NCBI GenBank assembly: GCA_039180875.1
Contig: JBCDCY010000009.1
Span: forward strand, 1 to 64,000
DNA length: 64,000 nucleotides
Direction: 5' to 3'
Source: JBCDCY01 sp039180875
Lineage (GTDB): Bacteria > Pseudomonadota > Alphaproteobacteria > Rhodobacterales > Rhodobacteraceae
The notes below the pieces were generated by a model. It was not told the origin of the DNA. It searched no databases and worked only from the letters and a program-made list of their open reading frames with translations. Positions 59,047 through 64,000 of the stretch are shown in pieces. The position numbers and the translations under genes were made by a program. Each line of letters begins with the position of its first letter. Within the stretch, counting starts at the first letter, position 1.

Positions 59047-59202
59047 ATGTACTTCACGAGCTTCAACGAGCTTTGGCGCACCACCAACATCTTGCACACC
59101 AGCGCCATCGACGAACTGGCCGAAGCCCTGGGCGACGATGCGGTGAGGGAGAAGCGCAACGCCGACGAAGATCGCCGGACGGACGAGCAGTCCGCGAGCT
59201 AA
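59047..59202 (+). CDS. Small hypothetical protein, 51 aa
   Basis: MYFTSFNELWRTTNILHTSA at the start, a charged tail rich in Asp, Glu and Arg. Too short for routine ORF listing. GGAGAGAG sits 4 bases before the ATG, so translation is likely. Ends 20 bases before a perfect hairpin. Family unknown. Confidence 0.55.
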   Translation: MYFTSFNELWRTTNILHTSAIDELAEALGDDAVREKRNADEDRRTDEQSAS

Positions 59203-59221
59203 CGTCCTGTTACCGAAACGC

Positions 59222-59244
59222 GCCTGCGCGGCCTCCGCGCAGGC
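59222..59244. terminator. Bidirectional terminator hairpin between small ORF and mnhG
   Basis: GCCTGCGCGG-cct-CCGCGCAGGC, a perfect 10-base stem with a 3-base loop in the 42-base convergent gap. It ends directly at the mnhG stop codon. Short T runs on neither side, so efficiency is uncertain. Confidence 0.6.
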
Positions 59245-59583
59245 TTAGCCGTCTGGTCGGATCTCCTGCGCCGGCACGGCGTCCTCTTCCTTCACCCCCC
59301 ATGGCTTGATGCCGATCCGCAGCGCGGCGCGGCCGATCATGTGCGCGCCGATCGGGGCGGTGAGCAGCAGGAACAGCACGGCGAGCGTGATCTTGAAGAC
59401 GATCGCCGCATCCAGAAAGTGCAGCGCCGCGCCGGCGAGGATCAGGCCGGAGGCGAGGGTGCCCACCTTGGTCGCCGCGTGCATGCGGATGAAGACGTCC
59501 GGCAGGCGCACGATGCCGATCCCGGCGGCCACCGAAAAGACGCCGCCGAGCAGGATGCAGAGACCTGCGAGAATTTCGATCAT
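59245..59583 (-). CDS. mnhG: Mrp-type Na+/H+ antiporter subunit G
   Basis: 112 aa with three membrane helices. LLGGVFSVAAGIGIVRLPDV, FIRMHAATKVGTLASGLILA are diagnostic of MnhG/PhaG. Last subunit of the seven-gene Mrp cluster, overlapping mnhF by 4 bases. Together the subunits exchange cations (Na+ or K+) for protons. Confidence 0.94.
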   Translation of the reverse strand: MIEILAGLCILLGGVFSVAAGIGIVRLPDVFIRMHAATKVGTLASGLILAGAALHFLDAAIVFKITLAVLFLLLTAPIGAHMIGRAALRIGIKPWGVKEEDAVPAQEIRPDG

Positions 59584-59882
59584 TGCTCCTCGTCCGTCTT
59601 CCGCCGCAGCAACTGCCGCTCCGCATACCGCGCCAAGGCCACGGTCGCGAGAAAGCCGATGAGCGCCAGCGCCAGGGCGACGTCGAGAAAGGCTGCATCG
59701 CCGGTTCGGATCGCCGCGAGCCCGCAGAAGGCGACGATCGCCACCGTCATCAGGTCGAGCGCCACGACCCGGTCAGGCAGGCTCGGCCCCCGGGCCAGGC
59801 GATAGACCGCGAGCGCCACAGTGAGCAGCACCATGACGAAGCCGGCCGAGACCGAAAGATCGAGGAAGCTGGCCGGTGTCAT
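59580..59882 (-). CDS. mnhF: Mrp-type antiporter subunit F
   Basis: 100 aa from ATG 59882. Three helices with LARGPSLPDRVVALDLMTVA and GDAAFLDVALALALIGFLAT. The start overlaps mnhE by 4 bases. The longer open frame upstream lies within mnhE. Confidence 0.94.
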   Translation of the reverse strand: MTPASFLDLSVSAGFVMVLLTVALAVYRLARGPSLPDRVVALDLMTVAIVAFCGLAAIRTGDAAFLDVALALALIGFLATVALARYAERQLLRRKTDEEQ

Positions 59883-60361
59883 GTCCCCTCCACCGCGTCG
59901 ATCACCCATTTCTCCATACCCTCCTTCAAGGCACGGCAGACGGCCTCCGGATCCTCGGCGAACATCGCGTGGACCTTGAGCGTCGTGCGATCCTCCGACA
60001 CGTCCAGGGAAAGGGTGCCGGGGGTGAGCGAGATCAGGTTGGTCACCAGCAGGATCCCCGCGTCGGTCTTCACGTCGAGCGGCATGTCGATGATGGCCGG
60101 ACGGGCCCGATGGTTCGGCGTGAAGATGTCCCAAAGGACGCTCAGGCTCGAGACCACGAGCTCATAGTGAAACATCGCGATCAGCTTCAGCCAGTACCAG
60201 ACCCGGAGGAAATAGGTGGACGACCCCCCGGTGAGCGGCTGCAGTAGCCAAAGCACGCCGAAGCCGAGGATGAAGCCGCTGACCAGGGTGAGCGTCGTGA
60301 AAGCGCCGAAGAGCGCGGCCCAGGCGGCGGCGAACATCAGGTTGACCAGCAGGCTGTTCAT
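59879..60361 (-). CDS. mnhE: Mrp-type antiporter subunit E
   Basis: 160 aa from ATG 60361. Two N-terminal helices (MNSLLVNLMFAAAWAALFGA, FILGFGVLWLLQP) and the cytoplasmic domain with SLTPGTLSLDVSEDRTTLKV. Overlaps mnhD (ATGA) and mnhF. Confidence 0.93.
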   Translation of the reverse strand: MNSLLVNLMFAAAWAALFGAFTTLTLVSGFILGFGVLWLLQPLTGGSSTYFLRVWYWLKLIAMFHYELVVSSLSVLWDIFTPNHRARPAIIDMPLDVKTDAGILLVTNLISLTPGTLSLDVSEDRTTLKVHAMFAEDPEAVCRALKEGMEKWVIDAVEGT

Positions 60362-61857
60362 GCCGGTTCCCCCAGCACCGCCGTCACATAAGCGCTCGGG
60401 TCGAGAAGCTGGTCGGCCGCTTCCTCGGCGAAGGCGAAGAACGGCTCGGGAAAGAAGCCGACAACCAGGGTGAGCGCGGCCAGCGCCGCGACCGGAAGCA
60501 GCAGGCGCCACTGGTCCCGCACCGCGAGGCGGCTGAGCGCCGGCTCCATGCCGCTGGGATGCGCCTTCCAAAAGCCCTCGGCCCAGATCTTCGTCATCGA
60601 ATAGATCGTGAGAAGCCCGACCAGCAGGGCCGCCGCCGCGACGATCCAGGCCGCAAGCTCGAGCGAGGCTGCCACCAGCACGTACTTCGCCCAAAAGCCC
60701 GAGAGCGGCGGAAAGCCCGCCAGCGAAAACGCTGGCACGAAGAACAGGATCGCCAGGAGCGGCGCGGATTTGTAGAGCCCGCCGATCCGGGCGAGATCGG
60801 TGGAGCCGGCCAGCCGCCCGGCGATCCCCGCGATCAGGAAGAGGTTCGCCTTCACGATGATATGGTGGACCAGGTAGAACACCGCCCCGGAGATCGCCAA
60901 TGGTGTGAAGAGCGCGAGGCCCAGCAACATGTAGCCGATCTGGCTGACGATATGGAACGACAGGATCTTGCGGATGTCGTTCTGGGCCGCGGCGCCGAGG
61001 ACGCCGGTCACCATGGTCAACACCGCGACCCAGAGCAGGATCTGGTGCGTCAGCTCGGTGTCGTGGGTGAAGACCAGCGAGAACATGCGGATCAGCGCAT
61101 AGACCCCCACCTTGGTCAGCAACCCGGCAAAGACGGCGGAGACCGAGAAGGCCGGCGTGTGATAGGCCGCCGGCAGCCAGAAGAAGAGCGGGAAGACCGC
61201 CGCCTTCACCCCGAAGGCGATCATGAACATCACCGCGACGACGCTCAGCAGGCCCTGGTTCTCCACCTCCGGCACCGTGCGGGCGAGGTCGGCCATGTTG
61301 AGCGTGCCGGTCATGCCGTAGAGCAGCCCGACGCCCGAGAGGAAGAGGATGGTGGAGACGAGGTTGAGCGCCACGTACTTGATGCCGCCGTCGATCTGCT
61401 GGCGCCGCCCGCCGAGCACCAGAAGCCCGAAGGAGGCGATCAACATCACCTCGAACCAGACATAGAGGTTGAAGAGATCGCCCGTAAGAAATGCTCCGAT
61501 CACGCCGCCGAGCAGCACGTTGAAGAGGGCGTGGTAGCCGAGCCGCTCCAGCGTCGCGTCGATGTCGGAGAGGGCGTAGACCGCCACGGCCAGGCCGGTG
61601 ATCGCGGTGATGACCACCATCACGGCGCTCAGGAAATCGGCGACCAGGGTGATGCCGAAGGGCGCAGGCCAGCTGCCCATCTGGCCGACCACGATGCCAT
61701 CGGCCAGGACCTGGCGCATCAGGGCGGCCGCCGCGATCAGCAGCGCCGCATTGCCCGCCACGCTGATCCAGCGCCCGGCCGGTCTGGTGCGAAGCAGGAA
61801 CGCGGCGACCGCCGTCAGGAACGGCAGCGCCAGGGGGACGGTCAGCAGCCAGCTCAC
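60358..61857 (-). CDS. mnhD: Mrp-type antiporter subunit D
   Basis: 499 aa, fourteen or so helices, homologous to NADH dehydrogenase ND4/NuoM-type proton pumps. FEVMLIASFGLLVLGGRRQQ with the conserved glutamate, GVKAAVFPLFFWLPAAYHTP with the key lysine, and FSLAGFPPLSGFWAKYVLVA. It overlaps mnhC and mnhE. Confidence 0.95.
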   Translation of the reverse strand: MSWLLTVPLALPFLTAVAAFLLRTRPAGRWISVAGNAALLIAAAALMRQVLADGIVVGQMGSWPAPFGITLVADFLSAVMVVITAITGLAVAVYALSDIDATLERLGYHALFNVLLGGVIGAFLTGDLFNLYVWFEVMLIASFGLLVLGGRRQQIDGGIKYVALNLVSTILFLSGVGLLYGMTGTLNMADLARTVPEVENQGLLSVVAVMFMIAFGVKAAVFPLFFWLPAAYHTPAFSVSAVFAGLLTKVGVYALIRMFSLVFTHDTELTHQILLWVAVLTMVTGVLGAAAQNDIRKILSFHIVSQIGYMLLGLALFTPLAISGAVFYLVHHIIVKANLFLIAGIAGRLAGSTDLARIGGLYKSAPLLAILFFVPAFSLAGFPPLSGFWAKYVLVAASLELAAWIVAAAALLVGLLTIYSMTKIWAEGFWKAHPSGMEPALSRLAVRDQWRLLLPVAALAALTLVVGFFPEPFFAFAEEAADQLLDPSAYVTAVLGEPA

Positions 61858-62219
61858 TGGCGCTTCGCCTCCACCGGCTCCGCGATCCGCATCTGGTCGG
61901 AGTTGAGCGTGCCAAGCGTGGTGTAGGCACGAAAGACCAGCACCAAGGCAAAGGCGAACAGGCCGAAGCCGATGACGATGGCGGTCAGCACCAGGGCCTG
62001 GGGCAGCGCGTTGCCGACGATGCCCCCCGGCCCCTCCGCCCCCTCGGGGATCAGCGGCGGCGCGCCTTCGGTCAGGCGCCCGCCGGTGAAGATGATCAGG
62101 TTCGCGGCGTTCGAGATCAGCACGAGGCCGAGGATGAAGCGCAGCACGTTCCGCGCCAGCATCAGATAGACGGCCGCGGCGACGAGCACACCGATGGCGA
62201 TGGCAATCAGGGCCTCCAC
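61854..62219 (-). CDS. mnhC: Mrp-type antiporter subunit C
   Basis: 121 aa, three helices, NuoK-like. AVYLMLARNVLRFILGLVLI, SNAANLIIFTGGRL, and LPQALVLTAIVIGFGLFAFA are diagnostic. Four-base gap to mnhB. Confidence 0.95.
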   Translation of the reverse strand: MEALIAIAIGVLVAAAVYLMLARNVLRFILGLVLISNAANLIIFTGGRLTEGAPPLIPEGAEGPGGIVGNALPQALVLTAIVIGFGLFAFALVLVFRAYTTLGTLNSDQMRIAEPVEAKRQ

Positions 62220-62223
62220 GGGC

Positions 62224-62643
62224 TCAGATCTCCTCTTCCATGGCGAAGACCAGGGTCAGGATCGAGCCGAAGACCACCAGATAGACGCCGATGTCGAAGA
62301 CCAGGACGGTGGAGAGCGGCAGGCCCTTCTCCGTCTCGGTGGCGCCGATGAACAGCCATTGCCCGGTAAAGAGCGGATCGCCGAAGAGCGCGGCGAAAAG
62401 CCCGGCGAGCAGCGCGATGCCGAGGCCGGCCATGGCGAGCGACTGCGGCTCCACCTTGAGCGTCCGCCGCGCCTCCTTCACCCCGCAGGCGACGGCGTAG
62501 AGCACGAAGGCGGTGGAGCCCACCAGCCCGCCGATAAAGCCGCCGCCGGGCTCGTTATGGCCGCGGAGCAGCATGTAGATCGAGAAGATCAGCAGGAGCC
62601 CCGCCAGATACCGGGTCCCGGCGCGCAGGATGATGGAGTTCAT
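62224..62643 (-). CDS. mnhB: Mrp-type antiporter subunit B
   Basis: 139 aa. GHNEPGGGFIGGLVGSTAFV is the MnhB hallmark, with ILRAGTRYLAGLLLIFSIYM and STVLVFDIGVYLVVFGSIL. Its ATG overlaps the mnhA stop by 4 bases. Confidence 0.95.
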   Translation of the reverse strand: MNSIILRAGTRYLAGLLLIFSIYMLLRGHNEPGGGFIGGLVGSTAFVLYAVACGVKEARRTLKVEPQSLAMAGLGIALLAGLFAALFGDPLFTGQWLFIGATETEKGLPLSTVLVFDIGVYLVVFGSILTLVFAMEEEI

Positions 62644-64000
62644 TCGGCAGGCTCCTTATCCGACGCGGTGGTGCGCAGCAGGGCATAGGCGGCGAGGGCG
62701 GCGATCACCACCACCGCGATCTCGCCGAAGGTGTCGAGGGCGCGGAAGTCGACCAGGATGACGTTGACGATGTTGCGCCCAAACGCCTCGGGCCAGCTCG
62801 TCGCCTCGAAATAGTCGGTGAGGCGCCGGTCGAGCGGCAGGGCGAGGACGGCGAGTAGGGTGAGGGTGACGGCGGCACCCACCAGGCAGGCCAGGACAGC
62901 ATCGACCGGCCGCCAGTGCTTCTCCCCCTCGATATTGAGCGCCGGCAGGCGGAGGAGGGCGACGGCGAAGAGTACGACCACCAGGGTCTCGACAAGCAGT
63001 TGGGTGATGGCGACGTCCGGTGCGCCGAAGACGATGAAGATCATCGCCACGCCGATGCCGACGACGCCGAGCGCCGCCATCGCCGCGATACGCGACGAGG
63101 TGACCGTGGTGATGATCGCACCGGCCACGATCAGCAGGACAAGCGCCACGTTCCGCCAGCCGACGTCGGAGAAGTCGACGGCCGTGATCGGCACGGCGCG
63201 CAGCACCATCGTGCCGGCGAGACCTGCGAAGATCACCGCGAAGGTCACGAACATATAGCGGCGCAGGATGCCCGGCTGGATCAGGCGGGTCTGCCAGGCG
63301 GCGAAGGCCTTCAGCCCGGCCAGGAAATGGTCCCACCAGGCATCGAGGGCCGGCACCTTGGCATCCACTCGGGCCAGCCCGTTCCGGAGCCCGCGGTGAA
63401 AGATGTAGAGCAACAGCCCGATCACCACCGTCGCGATCGACAGGATGAGCGGCAGGTTGACCCCGGCCCAAAGCTTCAGCTCCTCCGCCTCGGCCGGTGC
63501 GCCGAGTAGGCTCGCCACGGTGGGGGCCACCAGGGCGCGCTCCAAGAGGTCGGGGTAGATGCCGAAGACCGCGCCGAGGATGGCGAGCAGGACCGGACCC
63601 GCCAGCATGGGCCAGGGCGCCTCCCGCGGGACCCGGGGCATCTCACCGCCCTTCTGCCAGAACGGGCGGAAGGCAACGACGCCCGCCACCGCGAACATCA
63701 GCGCGTTGGCAGCCAGGACCGCGCCCGCGACCAGCACGGGTTCGGAGGCGACGGCGAGCGCGCCGGCATATTTCAGCTCCTTGCCGATGAAGCCGAGGAA
63801 CGGTGGAAATCCCGCCATCGACATGGCCGAGAGCGCGGCGGCAAAGGCGGTGAGCGGCATGGCCTTGGCAAGACCGCCCAGCACCTCCGCCTCCCGCGTG
63901 CCGGTGCGGTGATCGACGCAGCCGACCACGAGGAACAGCGCGGCCTTGTAGAGCGAATGGACGACCAGGAAGGTCGCAAACGCGGTCATCGCATAGCCCG
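62640..64000 (-). CDS. mnhA: Mrp-type antiporter subunit A, N-terminus off the window
   Basis: About 453 C-terminal residues are visible, the start lying beyond the right edge. VVHSLYKAALFLVVGCVDHR carries the conserved lysine and histidine of the NuoL-like half, followed by SAMSMAGFPPFLGFIGKELK. The C-terminal MbhD/MbhE-like part includes FGAPDVAITQLLVETLVVVL and NIVNVILVDFRALDTFGEIA. The long MnhA form. First gene of the cluster in the minus-strand order A-B-C-D-E-F-G. Confidence 0.94.
   Translation of the reverse strand, partial: GYAMTAFATFLVVHSLYKAALFLVVGCVDHRTGTREAEVLGGLAKAMPLTAFAAALSAMSMAGFPPFLGFIGKELKYAGALAVASEPVLVAGAVLAANALMFAVAGVVAFRPFWQKGGEMPRVPREAPWPMLAGPVLLAILGAVFGIYPDLLERALVAPTVASLLGAPAEAEELKLWAGVNLPLILSIATVVIGLLLYIFHRGLRNGLARVDAKVPALDAWWDHFLAGLKAFAAWQTRLIQPGILRRYMFVTFAVIFAGLAGTMVLRAVPITAVDFSDVGWRNVALVLLIVAGAIITTVTSSRIAAMAALGVVGIGVAMIFIVFGAPDVAITQLLVETLVVVLFAVALLRLPALNIEGEKHWRPVDAVLACLVGAAVTLTLLAVLALPLDRRLTDYFEATSWPEAFGRNIVNVILVDFRALDTFGEIAVVVIAALAAYALLRTTASDKEPAE

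Overview
The window is GC-rich, gene-dense chromosomal DNA with many 4-base start/stop overlaps. Gene content points to a free-living aerobic member of the Alphaproteobacteria: the phoR-pstSCAB-phoU-phoB order, a DUF1178 protein, a TIGR02186 protein beside a TauE permease, a class I PHA synthase, a seven-gene Mrp (Mnh/Pha) antiporter, and aromatic and amino-acid catabolism. No rRNA, tRNA, CRISPR array or transposase was seen, so the assignment below class level is inference.

Layout. 1-5.2 kb (minus): an operon of four glycosyltransferases plus a histidine phosphatase, whose first and last members look like paralogues. 5.4-10.5 kb (plus): envelope genes, namely a large MscS channel, TerC, and TauE with a TIGR02186 partner. 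10.5-12.9 kb: an AT-richer island holding the tip of an Rhs protein that ends in a colicin E5-type tRNA ribonuclease domain, an overlapping E5-immunity-like gene, and a GspE ATPase fragment. 12.9-14.5 kb (minus): a bacterial voltage-gated sodium channel and a lipoprotein. 14.5-19.7 kb: the phenylacetyl-CoA epoxidase operon paaA-(VOC)-(DUF3291)-paaBCDE, divergent from a PaaI-type thioesterase. 20.3-28.6 kb (plus): the complete phosphate regulon with a recognisable Pho box. 28.7-32.0 kb: two TetR genes with palindromic operators and their targets.

32.1-41.4 kb: a catabolic cluster of SDR, three-subunit FAD/FeS dehydrogenase (HcnABC / D-hydroxyproline dehydrogenase / opine oxidase type), DHDPS-family lyase, SMP-30 and CaiB genes on the minus strand, a class III aminotransferase on the plus strand and an IclR regulator. 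41.5-42.8 kb: protocatechuate 3,4-dioxygenase-like alpha and beta subunits. 43-49 kb (minus): a complete oligopeptide-type ABC importer. 49-53.8 kb: a PhnD-like protein, fatty acid desaturase, hypotheticals, VOC and YHS proteins, RlmH and RsfS. 53.9-58.5 kb: PHA synthase, a lipoprotein, a class I aminotransferase and a LysR regulator. 58.7-64 kb: two small proteins and the Mrp antiporter, running off the right edge.

The two most unusual signals are the orphan Rhs-E5 toxin/immunity cassette next to a broken GspE, and a ~120-residue in-frame, stop-free insertion in the dehydrogenase large subunit. That insertion carries the same GTCCCGGA/TCCGGGAC palindrome as an intergenic hairpin array near paaB, as if a mobile palindromic repeat had been captured as coding sequence.
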